In this document: in pieces, positions 34,348 to 43,971 of the stretch
How positions within the stretch are numbered: the stretch's first letter is position 1
Layout: each line of letters opens with the position of its first letter
The notes under the pieces: model-generated
Told to the model about the DNA's origin: nothing
Database searches by the model: none
The model's input: only the letters and a program-made list of their open reading frames with translations
NCBI GenBank assembly: GCA_030645355.1
Contig: JAUSNJ010000086.1
Span: forward strand, 49,913-113,912
Reading direction: 5' to 3'
Length of the DNA stretch: 64,000 nt
Source: Rhodoferax sp.
GTDB lineage: Bacteria; Pseudomonadota; Gammaproteobacteria; Burkholderiales; Burkholderiaceae_C
Made by a program: the position numbers and the translations under genes

Positions 34348-35012
34348 AAGCGTTTCTCCACGACAACCGCGGGTTCATCGCGTTCCTGGTGTGCTTCGGC
34401 TTCTTTCGCCTGGCCGTCGCAGACTGGAACCCCATCCCATCGGGCTCCATGCGTCCCACCATTCTGGAAGGCGATGTGGTTCTGGTTAACCGTGTTGCCT
34501 ACGATTTCAAACTACCGCTGAGTGATGTTGCATTGTTCGAGATCGGAACACCGCAGCGCGGCGATGTGATCACCTTCACGTCTCCGAAAGACGGCGTTCG
34601 TCTGATCAAGCGGCTGATCGCCATTCCGGGCGACGTGGTGGAGATGCGCAACGAAGCGCTCTACATCAATGGATCGGTTGCAGAGTACTCCGGAAACGAC
34701 GTCGTGATCGAGCCTCTGGACCATGGCACTACGACCTCGGCCCTGCAGGTCACCGAGCGCATTGCAGGCAACGAGCGTGCGGTTCAATTCCTGCCCGATG
34801 TTTCCGCCAGGCGCAACTTTGGCCCCATCACCGTACCGCAGGGTAACTACTTTTTCCTGGGTGACAACCGGGACAATAGCGCCGATTCACGGTTCATTGG
34901 ATTGGTGCCGCGCCATTTGTTGATCGGGCGTGCCCACCACGTCCTGGTGTCGGCCAACATCATGGGGAATTGGCTGCCGCGTCTGGACCGCACGGGCCAA
35001 CGGATTCAATAA
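34344..35012 (+). CDS. lepB: Signal peptidase I, short form
   Basis: 222 residues. Catalytic Ser35 in IPSGSMRPTI and Lys89 in VRLIKRLIAIPGD, followed by box E FFLGDNRDNSADSR. Only one N-terminal transmembrane segment is seen, and the chain is shorter than the roughly 320-residue housekeeping LepB of related bacteria, whose gene is normally beside lepA and rnc. So this is probably an additional, specialised signal peptidase. It cleaves signal peptides at the outer face of the inner membrane. Translationally coupled to the 70-residue protein. Confidence 0.88.
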   Translation: MKAFLHDNRGFIAFLVCFGFFRLAVADWNPIPSGSMRPTILEGDVVLVNRVAYDFKLPLSDVALFEIGTPQRGDVITFTSPKDGVRLIKRLIAIPGDVVEMRNEALYINGSVAEYSGNDVVIEPLDHGTTTSALQVTERIAGNERAVQFLPDVSARRNFGPITVPQGNYFFLGDNRDNSADSRFIGLVPRHLLIGRAHHVLVSANIMGNWLPRLDRTGQRIQ

Positions 35013-35064
35013 GAAGTCATGCAATATTGGCATGGGAAAACCATCGTATTAGGCTTTCAATACT

Positions 35065-35076
35065 AGGGAAAACCCT
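35065..35076. promoter_or_regulatory. AGGG-N4-CCCT site upstream of a 58-residue protein
   Basis: AGGGAAAACCCT lies 49 bases before ATG 35125 and is flanked by the wider arms CAATAC and GTATTG. A dyad of this shape may be a response-regulator site. Binding protein unknown. Confidence 0.35.
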
Positions 35077-35124
35077 TACTCTCAAGGTATTGCAACAAAC
35101 CACCCCAAAAGGTGACCCCGTACC

Positions 35125-35301
35125 ATGTATGCCTTGCTTGCCAATATCGCCCGGCTCTTGCAAACCTCGACCGCCGACCAAAAAGATGAGAGCGTTGCCC
35201 ACCAACTCATGGAAAGCGCTGACGCCTGCGCGGGCAACAGCCCCCACCATGCCCAGGAACTGCGTGAGGCGGCCAGCGCGTACCTCAGCGTAGTGCGCTA
35301 G
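35125..35301 (+). CDS. Small protein of 58 residues
   Basis: Starts at ATG 35125 with AGGTGA upstream and stops at 35299-35301. It is mostly helical and acidic/alanine-rich (MYALLANIARLLQTS, QLMESADACAGNS, AQELREAASAYLSVV), with no membrane segment. The two helices with a short His/Ser turn look like a real small protein rather than chance. Its end overlaps the convergent TPR gene by 17 bases. No family recognised. Confidence 0.5.
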   Translation: MYALLANIARLLQTSTADQKDESVAHQLMESADACAGNSPHHAQELREAASAYLSVVR

Positions 35302-36502
35302 GCTTGCGCCTGTACCCCATCGAAACCTTGGGGAGTTCGCGGTCGGTGGCGTCACTCTGCTCCGCCAGGTTTTGGAGGTGGCGTAGCAAATGGGCCTTGC
35401 TGCCCCGGTCCAGCTCGGTCTGAAGCGCGACCGCCGTCTTCAGGGATTCCAGCGCCTGCGCCAAGTCCCCGGTTTTTTCGGCGATCAGAGCGTTCTCACG
35501 CTCGATCCGCATGGCAATGTGCTTGGCATTGGTTTTTTGGGCGGCGACTCTGGCCGAAACAATAGAGACGCTGGCATCGGCGATCCGCCCCTGCGCAAAC
35601 AGGCACTGCGCGCGCAGAAGGAACAGTGTCGCCAGGCCCCAGAAGTGTGAGCAGGCCTGCAATGCGGCTTGCGCCGGCACCAGGAGTTCCAGCGCTTCGG
35701 CATATTGGCCCTGCAGCGCAGCCACTTCCGCAATCCGAACCTGACACTCACTGGCAATGTCGTCCATTTGCTGCGCAAGGGCCATGGACTGCCCCTGACG
35801 CAGACTTGAGAGGGCATCATCAAACTGACCCAAATGCATCTGGTTGACGCCCAGGTTCACAGTATTGACCGCCTTCAACTCACACAAACGCATGTCAAAC
35901 CGCGCCCACTGGGTCACCGGCAGGCCTTGGGTTGAGCTGTCGAGTTTCTCCAGGTTGAGCCCCAAATCGGAAAACACCTTGGCGGCCATGGCAGGTGCAT
36001 CGAGCGCGTCACAAATCTGGCCGATACCCAGCTTGCACCAGCTCCAGCTGATGCGATCCCCATCACGCTTGGCAATCTCCATGCCATCGGTCCAATACCC
36101 CAGCGCGACGCCATACTCGGCACGGGAATAGTAGGCACGGCCTATCAGGTACAGGATGTGCGACTGCTCGCCAAACTCGCCGCACCGTTTGGAGCACTCA
36201 ACGGCCTCCAGTAGCAAGGCGATGGATGCATCCGAATAGCCATCCTGGTCGATGACCAGTCCAAACGTCTGCGCAATCAATATGTACGCGGCGTCATCCC
36301 CCATGCCGCGTGCACGCACCAGCGCTGAAACGCATTCACTGTAGAGAGCTGCGCCGCGGCCTTTGCGACCGGCATACTGAAGTTGTGCAACAACGGGTTT
36401 GAGAGTTCGATGGGTGGCGTCAAATAGCAGCATGTTGGTGACCGTGAAAGGCCCTTTCTGTTCGCCGGAGTATCGCAAATTGAACGAGCGAATCCGCAAC
36501 AT
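35285..36502 (-). CDS. Helical-repeat (TPR-like) protein
   Basis: About 405 residues from Met at 36502; the start is uncertain, with 36619 and 36433 also possible. TPR-like helix pairs run through the chain (ILYLIGRAYYSRAEYGVALGYW, TVNLGVNQMHLGQFDDALSSL, RIAEVAALQGQYAEALELL and IAEKTGDLAQALESLKTAV). Such TPR arrays occur as the sensor half of some diguanylate cyclases or regulators, but no output domain is attached here. Cytoplasmic, function unknown. Confidence 0.65.
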   Translation of the reverse strand: MLRIRSFNLRYSGEQKGPFTVTNMLLFDATHRTLKPVVAQLQYAGRKGRGAALYSECVSALVRARGMGDDAAYILIAQTFGLVIDQDGYSDASIALLLEAVECSKRCGEFGEQSHILYLIGRAYYSRAEYGVALGYWTDGMEIAKRDGDRISWSWCKLGIGQICDALDAPAMAAKVFSDLGLNLEKLDSSTQGLPVTQWARFDMRLCELKAVNTVNLGVNQMHLGQFDDALSSLRQGQSMALAQQMDDIASECQVRIAEVAALQGQYAEALELLVPAQAALQACSHFWGLATLFLLRAQCLFAQGRIADASVSIVSARVAAQKTNAKHIAMRIERENALIAEKTGDLAQALESLKTAVALQTELDRGSKAHLLRHLQNLAEQSDATDRELPKVSMGYRRKPSALR

Positions 36503-36652
36503 CTGCGATTCAGCATGCCAGGCCTGCAGTTCATCGCAACGCCCTTTCCGCCGGGCGGCACAGCCCCTAAATTGACCTCGTACCGCAGAGTTCTTCACCC
36601 TGCAGAAGGCATGCGGCACGCTTCAAACAATCCACGGAAAAAAGGGGAAATC

Positions 36653-37021
36653 ATGTTTTCACACACTGCATTCGCACGCCGCAGCTTCGTCACATTCGCC
36701 CTGGTTGGCGCTTTCGTCAGCGCCCAGGCGGTTCCCGCAGCCCAAGACAATCGCGCAACCAATCAACGAGCCTACCCAATGACTGCAGCCGAATTCGACG
36801 AGCTGCGCGGTCAGTTCGCCCTGCAATCGGGCGTGCAACTGCACGTGACGCGGCACAACCGCAAGTTCTACCTGAACATCGAGGGCCAGCCAGCCCGCGA
36901 GATACTGCCCACAGCAGCCAACGCATTTGCGGATCAAGCCGGTGCAACGACACTGGTATTCAACCAGGCGCGCAACGGCAACGTCTACGGAGTGACACTG
37001 ACCCAAACAAAGAACCATTGA
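36653..37021 (+). CDS. Small secreted protein of unknown function
   Basis: 122 residues from ATG 36653, preceded by AAGGGGAAA. Signal peptide MFSHTAFARRSFVTFALVGAF...QAVPA. The mature part is basic/polar (MTAAEFDELRGQFALQSGVQ, NRKFYLNIEGQPA) and ends in NGNVYGVTLTQ. No cysteine or catalytic motif. I do not recognise a family. Confidence 0.65.
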   Translation: MFSHTAFARRSFVTFALVGAFVSAQAVPAAQDNRATNQRAYPMTAAEFDELRGQFALQSGVQLHVTRHNRKFYLNIEGQPAREILPTAANAFADQAGATTLVFNQARNGNVYGVTLTQTKNH

Positions 37022-37128
37022 CTGATCGTCGGCAACGGGTGTTGGTCACACTAGAATCCAGGTCCTACCCACTTGGCGGCGCATTCCGATGCAAAAGGCA
37101 TCTCGCATAAAGTGCGCCTCACATTTCT

Positions 37129-38664
37129 ATGACCTTGAAATTCATTGCAATCCTGCCTCTCATGGGCCTTCTCGTCGCGTGCGGCGGTGGCGGCGGGGGA
37201 ACCGCGCCAGCTGCCGCAACGCCTGCGCCTGCTGACCCGGTCACAACGGTTCTGGCCTCGGCTGCGTCACTGGCACAGCAATGCGTTGCGCCGCGCGCAG
37301 GGACAGTGGACCGACAAGGTTCCATCGATACCGAGAAGTCATGGGTTCGATCCTTTATGGACGAAACCTACCTTTGGTACAAAGACATACCGATAGTGAA
37401 TGCAGCCAACTTCACACTGGCAAGCAATGGCAACAGCGTCCTGCAAACGCTGGATGCGTACTTCCAGGCGCTCAAGACCAGGAACACCACGGCCTCGGGC
37501 AAGCTGGTCGATCAGTTCAGTTTTACCGTGCCCACCGTGGATCTGCAAAACCAGCAATCGGGCATTTCGTCGGGCTACGGCTTTCGCCGTTCCACCATCA
37601 GCAGCACGGTGCCGCGCGTCGTGCGAATTCTGTACGTTGAACAGGGATCTCCCGCGCAGTTGGGTGGGGTGTTGCGTGGCGACACCATCACGTCGATTGA
37701 TGGCGTGGACATCAACGACACGACGAACGCCGGCATAGACACACTGAATGCGGGTCTGGTGCCCACAGTGGCCAGCAAAACGACCAGTTTTGGTTTGCGG
37801 GCTGCCAACGCAACCGTCTCGCGCGTCGTGACGATCACATCCTCACAATCCATCACCGTAACGCCGGTTGCCTTGTCCACCGTGATCGCGGACGGCGGCA
37901 ATACCGTGGGCTACCTGGTTCTCAACTCATTTGGCGTTGTCAGCGCTGAGAAGCAGCTGATCGATGCGGTCACGCAGTTTAAGAACGCCAATGTCAATGA
38001 ACTGGTCCTCGACCTGCGCTACAACGGTGGTGGCTATCTGGACCTCGCCAACGAACTGGCATGGATGATTGGCGACACAAGCTTGGCTGGGAAGACGTTT
38101 GAAAAATTGACGTGCAATGACAAGAACCCCCTGTCGTTCTGCAATAGAACCGATACGTTTCACCAGGCAACCCAAGGGTTCTCGGTTGCTTCTGGCCAAG
38201 CGCTGCCCCAGTTGCTGCTGAAGCGGGTGTTTGTTCTGACTTCGGGCAACACGTGCTCTGCGAGCGAGTCCGTCATCAACAGCCTTTCCCCCTTCATGCA
38301 AGTCGTGCGTATCGGCAACACAACTTGCGGCAAGCCCTACGGTTTTTCCTACAAGGACAACTGCGGAACTTCCTATGCGGCGATGCAGTTCAAGGGCGTC
38401 AACGCGCTGGGCTTTGGCGACTATGCCGATGGTTTTTCCCCCAGTTGTCCCATCGCGGATGATCTAACCCGGCAACGCGGTGACCCTGCCGAATCGATGC
38501 TCGGTGGCGCGCTGGCATTCATGCGAACAGGGGCCTGCCCCGCCGCAACGTCCGGCTCTGAGAAGAGTATTGCCCAGGGACAGCTGCAAGGCGGCAGCTA
38601 TGCCATGGAGCGCAGTCCGTCTGAGGCGGTCCGTGTGTTGCGCAACTCCAGGGTGCAGCCGTGA
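37129..38664 (+). CDS. S41 family peptidase lipoprotein
   Basis: 511 residues. Lipoprotein signal ends LLVAC followed by a Gly-rich linker. An internal PDZ-like region (VRILYVEQGSPAQLGGVLRGDT) precedes the S41 core: LVLDLRYNGGGYLDLANELA, the catalytic Ser in TSGNTCSASESVINSL, and Lys in CGKPYGFSYK. It is a periplasmic C-terminal-processing-type protease with several extra cysteines. GTG of the next gene overlaps its stop, so the two genes form an operon. Confidence 0.88.
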   Translation: MTLKFIAILPLMGLLVACGGGGGGTAPAAATPAPADPVTTVLASAASLAQQCVAPRAGTVDRQGSIDTEKSWVRSFMDETYLWYKDIPIVNAANFTLASNGNSVLQTLDAYFQALKTRNTTASGKLVDQFSFTVPTVDLQNQQSGISSGYGFRRSTISSTVPRVVRILYVEQGSPAQLGGVLRGDTITSIDGVDINDTTNAGIDTLNAGLVPTVASKTTSFGLRAANATVSRVVTITSSQSITVTPVALSTVIADGGNTVGYLVLNSFGVVSAEKQLIDAVTQFKNANVNELVLDLRYNGGGYLDLANELAWMIGDTSLAGKTFEKLTCNDKNPLSFCNRTDTFHQATQGFSVASGQALPQLLLKRVFVLTSGNTCSASESVINSLSPFMQVVRIGNTTCGKPYGFSYKDNCGTSYAAMQFKGVNALGFGDYADGFSPSCPIADDLTRQRGDPAESMLGGALAFMRTGACPAATSGSEKSIAQGQLQGGSYAMERSPSEAVRVLRNSRVQP

Positions 38665-39062
38665 TATCTACCTTCTTTCGCTTGAGCACCGCTGCCTTGG
38701 GAGTCGGCGTCCTGCTGCTGACCGCTTGCCAAAGCTATCCGTCTGGGTCGGTGCCGGCCCGCATGGTGGCTGAAAAGACCCATGCGCAGTGCCTGGAGCA
38801 AATGCAAAACGCGGCCCAACGCCCGGGTGGCAGCCGCGTCGCTCTGACCCGCGCAGCTTTTGCAACTGACGACCGACTGAGCATTGCGCCAAAGGAATCC
38901 ATCCTGGACGCGGCGGGTCAACCCGCCATCGGACGCACTCTGGGCGTACCCGACAGCTTTCGCCTGACGCTCAACAACGGTGTGTGCACGATGGTCCGCG
39001 AGGCCGACGCGCAGGCCACTCCACTACCCGCCTGTAGCTGCGTGACCATTCAGAAACCATAG
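38661..39062 (+). CDS. Small lipoprotein, unknown
   Basis: 133 residues from GTG 38661, overlapping the peptidase stop (GTGA). Lipobox LLLTAC near residue 22. Short mature domain with several cysteines ([27 protein letters not shown]). It is coupled to the S41 peptidase and is probably its substrate, inhibitor or membrane partner (inference). No family recognised. Confidence 0.65.
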   Translation: MISTFFRLSTAALGVGVLLLTACQSYPSGSVPARMVAEKTHAQCLEQMQNAAQRPGGSRVALTRAAFATDDRLSIAPKESILDAAGQPAIGRTLGVPDSFRLTLNNGVCTMVREADAQATPLPACSCVTIQKP

Positions 39063-39133
39063 TCTTAGGACTGTCACGGAGGCGGTCTACCATGGTGTTC
39101 CGCTCACTGTCGGCGGACATCAGGAGTTCACCC

Positions 39134-40363
39134 ATGCATCGGCTCTTGCCCCGTCTCACTCTTGCGTTTGCACTTCTCGGCTTTGGTCTCTCGGCGCTGG
39201 CCCAGAACCCTACAGCGATCACCAATATTCAACTCGGCCCGCGCCCTTTCTTCCTGGTTTCGGAGATGGCCGATGGCCCGCTCAAGAACAAGCTGCAAAG
39301 CTGTTCCAACGGTCCGTTTGAGAGGACCCACTTTTCCATCGGCCACCGTGGCGCTGCCATGATGTTCCCCGAGCACACCAAGGAATCGTACGAAGCCGCA
39401 GTGCGCATGGGTGCCGGCATTGTGGAGTGCGACGTCACCTTCACCAAGGACAAGGAGCTGGTCTGCCGTCACGCGCAAAACGACCTTCACACCACCACCA
39501 ATATTCTGGCAACGCCATTGGCCGCCAAGTGCACCAAGGGCTTCACGCCGTATGACGCCGACAAGAAAACACCGGCTAGCGCCGAGTGCCGCACCAGCGA
39601 CATCACGCTAGCCGAATTCAAGACCCTGCGCGGCAAGATGGATGCCTTCAACCCCATGGCCCGGACCGTGCAGGAGTTCATGGGCGGCACCGCCAACTGG
39701 CGCACCGACTTGTACAGCGGCCCGACCAGCGGCACCTTGATGACGCATGACGACAGCATTGCCCTGTTCAAGAGGCTGGGCGTGAAGATGACACCGGAGC
39801 TCAAATCCGCCAGCGTTGCCATGCCATTTGAGGGCTTCACACAAGAGGCCTACGCGCAGAAGATGCTGGACGCCTACAAGGCCGCCAACGTGCCGCCGAG
39901 CCAGGTCTTTGCCCAGTCGTTCAACAAGCATGACATCCTGTACTGGATCAAAAACGAGCCGGCATTTGGCAAGCAAGCGGTCTTTCTGGATAGCGCAGAA
40001 AAGGCGGCCGACCTGCCCGATCTGGAGAAGCTGATCAGCTACAGACAAGACGGCATCCAGATCGTGGCCCCACCCATCTTTGCCTTGCTGGACGCCAAGG
40101 ACGACAAGCTGGTGCAATCAGCCTACGCCAAGAACGCCAAGCAAGCGGGCCTGAACATCATCACCTGGAGTCTGGAGCGCTCCGGCGTAATGGCCACAAG
40201 CAAAGGCGGCTGGTACTACCAAACCGTGAACCAGGCCATCCACCGCGAAGGCGATATCTTGCAGGCACTCGATGTGCTGGCCAAAGACGTTGGCATCATC
40301 GGTATCTTTTCAGATTGGCCCGCGACCGTGACGTATTACGCGAACTGCATGGGGATCAAGTAA
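39134..40363 (+). CDS. Secreted glycerophosphodiester phosphodiesterase
   Basis: 409 residues from ATG 39134 with AGGAG upstream. Signal region ends LSALAQ. GDPD motifs: [20 protein letters not shown], then [18 protein letters not shown]. The metal-binding residues E and D in VECDVTF are present. It hydrolyses glycerophosphodiesters to glycerol 3-phosphate in the periplasm. Convergent with the PhoX-like gene, 18 bases apart; both release phosphate from organic esters. Confidence 0.9.
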   Translation: MHRLLPRLTLAFALLGFGLSALAQNPTAITNIQLGPRPFFLVSEMADGPLKNKLQSCSNGPFERTHFSIGHRGAAMMFPEHTKESYEAAVRMGAGIVECDVTFTKDKELVCRHAQNDLHTTTNILATPLAAKCTKGFTPYDADKKTPASAECRTSDITLAEFKTLRGKMDAFNPMARTVQEFMGGTANWRTDLYSGPTSGTLMTHDDSIALFKRLGVKMTPELKSASVAMPFEGFTQEAYAQKMLDAYKAANVPPSQVFAQSFNKHDILYWIKNEPAFGKQAVFLDSAEKAADLPDLEKLISYRQDGIQIVAPPIFALLDAKDDKLVQSAYAKNAKQAGLNIITWSLERSGVMATSKGGWYYQTVNQAIHREGDILQALDVLAKDVGIIGIFSDWPATVTYYANCMGIK

Positions 40364-40381
40364 AGATACTCCCGGTGCCGA

Positions 40382-42310
40382 TCAGGTACCGATCAGTCCG
40401 CCGTCGTTCTTGCGAATCACCACGGTGGCAGAGCGTGGACGGCCGCCCGGCTTTTTGTCGGGCCAGTTGGAAATCGCCCCCGGCGCCTTGGGGTCGCTGC
40501 GCTCGCTGGGACTCTCACCCGGGTGCTGGATGTTGATGAACATGGTCTTGCCGTCTGGCGTGCCGGTTGCGCCGGTGATTTCACAGCCGGATGGACCGAC
40601 CAGAAAACGGCGGATTTCGCCCGTGCGCGGGTCGGCCGCCAGCATGGCGTTGTTGCCCAAGTTCTTCAGGTCGCCCTTGCCCATGGCAGAGGTGGACATA
40701 TCGCATTGGATCCAGAGCACGCCACGGCCGTCGGTCCACAAGCCGTCCGGGCAGGCAAAAATGTCGCCCTTGATATTGCCCTTGGCATCGGCGCGCGCCA
40801 GCGATGGGTCACCGGCCAGCACAAAGTGGTTCCACTCAAACGTCGTGCCTGCAAAGTCGCCTGCGTCTTTCCACCGGATGATATTGCCCATGGTGTTGTT
40901 GGCGCGCGGATTCACCTTGGTGGTGCCGGGTTGCTTGTCTGCCCCACGGCTCCTGTTGTTGGTCAGGGTGCAGTAGACCCAACCGTTTTTGTCAATGGAT
41001 ATCCACTCGGGGCGGTCCATCTTGGTGGCACCCAGAACATCACTCGCCTGGCGGCTTTTGATCAACACTTCGCCCTGGTCTGCAAAACCATTGGCGGCGG
41101 TCAGTGGACCCTGGCCGTGGACCAGCGGCAGCCACTGGCCTTTGCCGTCCTCGGCGAACTGGGCCACATACAGCGTGCCGTGGTCCAGCAGCGTCGCGTT
41201 TTCGGCAAAACCGCCAGGCTTGATCCGGTCCCGGCTGACAAACTTGTAGATGTACTCAAAGCGAGAGTCTTCACCCATGTACACCACCGCACGACCATCG
41301 GGGGTCACGCCTGTCGTGGCACCTTCGTGGGCGGCACGTCCCAGTGCCGTGCGTTTGATGGGGGTGGAACTGGGGTTGTACGGGTCAATTTCCACGATCC
41401 AGCCAAAGCGGTTGGGCTCGTTCGGGTTCTTGGTCACGTCAAAGCGGGCATCGTGCTCGTGCCAGCGGTAGCCGCCGCCACCACCCTTTTTCAGGCCCCA
41501 GCGCTTGTCGTGCGCGCTCAGGGTTTCGCCACCGCTGAAATAGTTGATGAAGTTCTCTTCGGCCGTAAGGTAAGTGCCCCAGGGGGTGATGCCGCTGGCG
41601 CAGTTGTTCAGTGTGCCCAGTACCGTCATGCCCTTGGGGTCGGCAGCGGTCTGCATCAGCGCGTGGCCTGCGGCGGGACCCGAGAGCTGGGCGCGGGTAT
41701 TGGCAGTAATGCGGCGCGCCCAGGGGGACGGTTTCACTACTTCCCATTTACCGCCTTTGTCTTGCACTTCACAAATCGAAACACCATGAGCCGCCTGGGC
41801 CTTGCGCACCTTGTCTGCCGTCCACGTGGCCATGCCGTCGGTGAACAGCAGGCCTTCATCGGTGTACTCGTGGTTCATGGCCAGCAGGCCGCTCTTCGAG
41901 CCGTCTTGTGCAAAGTAGTGGATGCCATCGTGGTGCATGCCAAACTGGGTTTCCTGATGGGCAGAGCTGTTGCTGGCATCAGCCTTGAAGGCATGGTCTT
42001 CACCCGACAGGCCCACGGGATCGCCCCAGGGTGCAATCACCTGCACCGAATAGCCTTCTGGCACGATAACCAGATCAGCGGTGGACAATGCAACACTCTT
42101 GAAGCCCAGCAACGGGCCGGCACCGCCGGTGGTTGCACATGCAGTCAGGGCTGCAGCGCCACCCACTGCGCTCAGCGGGGCTAAAAAGTTGCTGGCCAGC
42201 GCGCCCAGACTGCCGCGCAGCATGGTGCGGCGTGATGGCAAAGAGATGTCATGGAAGCTGGGGTTGGAGGAACAATTGCTGTCCTCCATGGTCGAAAAGT
42301 CTTTTGCCAT
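40382..42310 (-). CDS. phoX: PhoX family alkaline phosphatase-like protein
   Basis: 642 residues. A twin-arginine export signal SRRTMLRGSLGALA lies near residue 26. PhoX features follow: GDPVGLSGEDHAFKADAS, FGMHHDGIHYFAQDGS, LLAMNHEYTDEGLLFTDGM, and ALGRAAHEGATTGV. PhoX enzymes are calcium/iron-dependent phosphatases exported by Tat to the periplasm. With the neighbouring GDPD gene it forms a phosphate-scavenging pair. A weak pho-box-like sequence is at 42395-42412. Confidence 0.9.
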   Translation of the reverse strand: MAKDFSTMEDSNCSSNPSFHDISLPSRRTMLRGSLGALASNFLAPLSAVGGAAALTACATTGGAGPLLGFKSVALSTADLVIVPEGYSVQVIAPWGDPVGLSGEDHAFKADASNSSAHQETQFGMHHDGIHYFAQDGSKSGLLAMNHEYTDEGLLFTDGMATWTADKVRKAQAAHGVSICEVQDKGGKWEVVKPSPWARRITANTRAQLSGPAAGHALMQTAADPKGMTVLGTLNNCASGITPWGTYLTAEENFINYFSGGETLSAHDKRWGLKKGGGGGYRWHEHDARFDVTKNPNEPNRFGWIVEIDPYNPSSTPIKRTALGRAAHEGATTGVTPDGRAVVYMGEDSRFEYIYKFVSRDRIKPGGFAENATLLDHGTLYVAQFAEDGKGQWLPLVHGQGPLTAANGFADQGEVLIKSRQASDVLGATKMDRPEWISIDKNGWVYCTLTNNRSRGADKQPGTTKVNPRANNTMGNIIRWKDAGDFAGTTFEWNHFVLAGDPSLARADAKGNIKGDIFACPDGLWTDGRGVLWIQCDMSTSAMGKGDLKNLGNNAMLAADPRTGEIRRFLVGPSGCEITGATGTPDGKTMFINIQHPGESPSERSDPKAPGAISNWPDKKPGGRPRSATVVIRKNDGGLIGT

Positions 42311-42394
42311 GGTCTGAATCCAGAATCGGTTGTATATGTGGAGGGGCAGGCTTGTCGAAGGGTGCCCATGTCATTTGGGTTTGTACGGTCTAAA

Positions 42395-42412
42395 TATGAA
42401 GAATTTGTGACG
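42395..42412 (-). promoter_or_regulatory. Weak pho-box-like site upstream of phoX
   Basis: On the minus strand CGTCACA-AATT-CTTCATA resembles two CTGTCAT half-sites at 4-base spacing with several mismatches. It lies 85-102 bases before the phoX start. Only a weak candidate. Confidence 0.25.
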
Positions 42413-42541
42413 ACACGGTGGGACCAGGCAGGAGGGTCACCGGACGGATTCAGCTATAGAATGAATCGTCAAAGGTCGACTCAATCACTCGAGGCGTCGA
42501 GTCTGACCTCGTCAACACTTTCGCACGGGCCATTTCGAGAA

Positions 42542-43801
42542 ATGCCAAACTCGCAAAACGCTCAGACCCACCACATCGAGCGCCTCGCAGATGTGGTCGC
42601 ACTGCCAATCGGTCGATGGGACGCGAATGCACGCCTGGTCTTCTGCAACGCACCCTACCTGGCCTGGGCGGGCCGTTCCCGTGAACAACTGATAGGCGGA
42701 ACACTCGAAGAACTCTATGGAGCCCAAGCCTGGGCCGCGGCGAAGCCCGCATTCGAGTCGGCCTTCCGTGGCGAGATCGCCAGCTACGAGCGGTTGCTGA
42801 CACACCCACCGCACCCACAGCGCTGGGCACGGGTGCAAGTATTTCCGGACGCGGACGCAAGGGGTTCGGTTGCCTCGGTATTCACCATTGCAACCGACAT
42901 CCACGAAGACATCGTCGCGCGAGACGGACTCATTGCGGCCAGAAAGCGGCTGGACCGGTTCACCGAAAACATTCCCTCCCCGCTGACCTATGTCGACCGG
43001 GACTGCATGCTGCGTTTCGTCAACAAGGCCTGGAGCACCATCACCGGCATCCCGGCCGACTATGCGGTGGGGCGCCACGTCAGCGAGGTGCGCGGCGAAG
43101 CGAGTTGGCTGGAACAGCAGCCCTACTATGAAAAGGCGTTAGCCGGTGGCACGGTGCACTTTTCTCGACTGGTTGAAGGCCTGGTCGACGGGCCCCGCTG
43201 GATGCGTACGAGTTATGTCCCTGACTTCGATGCGGACGGTGCAGTGGTCGGCGTCTACACCATCACCACCGATGTGCACGATCTGACCGTGACGCAGGAG
43301 AAACTGCGTCGCAGTGTCGAACGCGATGCGCTCACCGACGCCTTGAGTCGCCACACGATGATGTCCTTCATCGAATGCTCGATTGCCGACCCAAACCTGG
43401 AGTACGCACTGTTCTTCATTGATCTGGATGGCTTCAAGGCCGTCAACGACGAAAAAGGCCACCATGTCGGCGACCGTCTGCTGGCCGACGTTGCCAGCGC
43501 CCTGCGCAGCGCGGTGCGTGTCGAAGATGCCGTCGGGCGCTTCGGAGGCGATGAGTTCCTGGTACTGGCACGGGTGACCGGTCAGGCCGGTGCCGAGGCG
43601 CTTGCCGAGCACCTGCGCGTCTCCATCACGGCAGTGGCAGAGGCAGCCGGAGACCAGGTCAGCGCCAGTATCGGCTACGCGTTGGCGCCTGCCGACACAC
43701 GCGACTCCATGCAGCTCCTGCACCATGCCGACGAGGCCATGTACGTCGCCAAGCGCCAGGGAAAGAATCGGGCCATACCCTGGGTACATGCAAAAGGCTG
43801 A
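42542..43801 (+). CDS. PAS-GGDEF diguanylate cyclase
   Basis: 419 residues from ATG 42542; an alternative start at 42462 lacks a ribosome-binding site. Two PAS domains: the first with LPIGRWDANARLVFCNAPYL, the second with IPSPLTYVDRDCMLRFVNKAW and DYAVGRHVSEV. The C-terminal GGDEF has I-site RVED and A-site RFGGDEFLVLA. No transmembrane segment. It makes c-di-GMP in response to a signal bound by PAS. Just downstream of the phoX promoter region, followed by a GGDEF-EAL gene on the same strand. Confidence 0.93.
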   Translation: MPNSQNAQTHHIERLADVVALPIGRWDANARLVFCNAPYLAWAGRSREQLIGGTLEELYGAQAWAAAKPAFESAFRGEIASYERLLTHPPHPQRWARVQVFPDADARGSVASVFTIATDIHEDIVARDGLIAARKRLDRFTENIPSPLTYVDRDCMLRFVNKAWSTITGIPADYAVGRHVSEVRGEASWLEQQPYYEKALAGGTVHFSRLVEGLVDGPRWMRTSYVPDFDADGAVVGVYTITTDVHDLTVTQEKLRRSVERDALTDALSRHTMMSFIECSIADPNLEYALFFIDLDGFKAVNDEKGHHVGDRLLADVASALRSAVRVEDAVGRFGGDEFLVLARVTGQAGAEALAEHLRVSITAVAEAAGDQVSASIGYALAPADTRDSMQLLHHADEAMYVAKRQGKNRAIPWVHAKG

Positions 43802-43971
43802 AACTGCAGTGGGTGAGAACTGCACAGCACCACAATAGTCCCCAACGCACCAAAATCGGTCAATCAAAGAACCAACAAGGGTAAATACTGATAGCCACTG
43901 CTGCGAAGGTTCGCTCTGGCGTGGCATGGAATATGCTGATTGCGTGGTCATAGGCATTTTGTAAGGCGACC

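Noticed and set aside
40523..42184. 553-codon open frame opposite phoX
   Set aside because: PhoX is intact and has a Tat signal; the opposite frame has only shadow composition.
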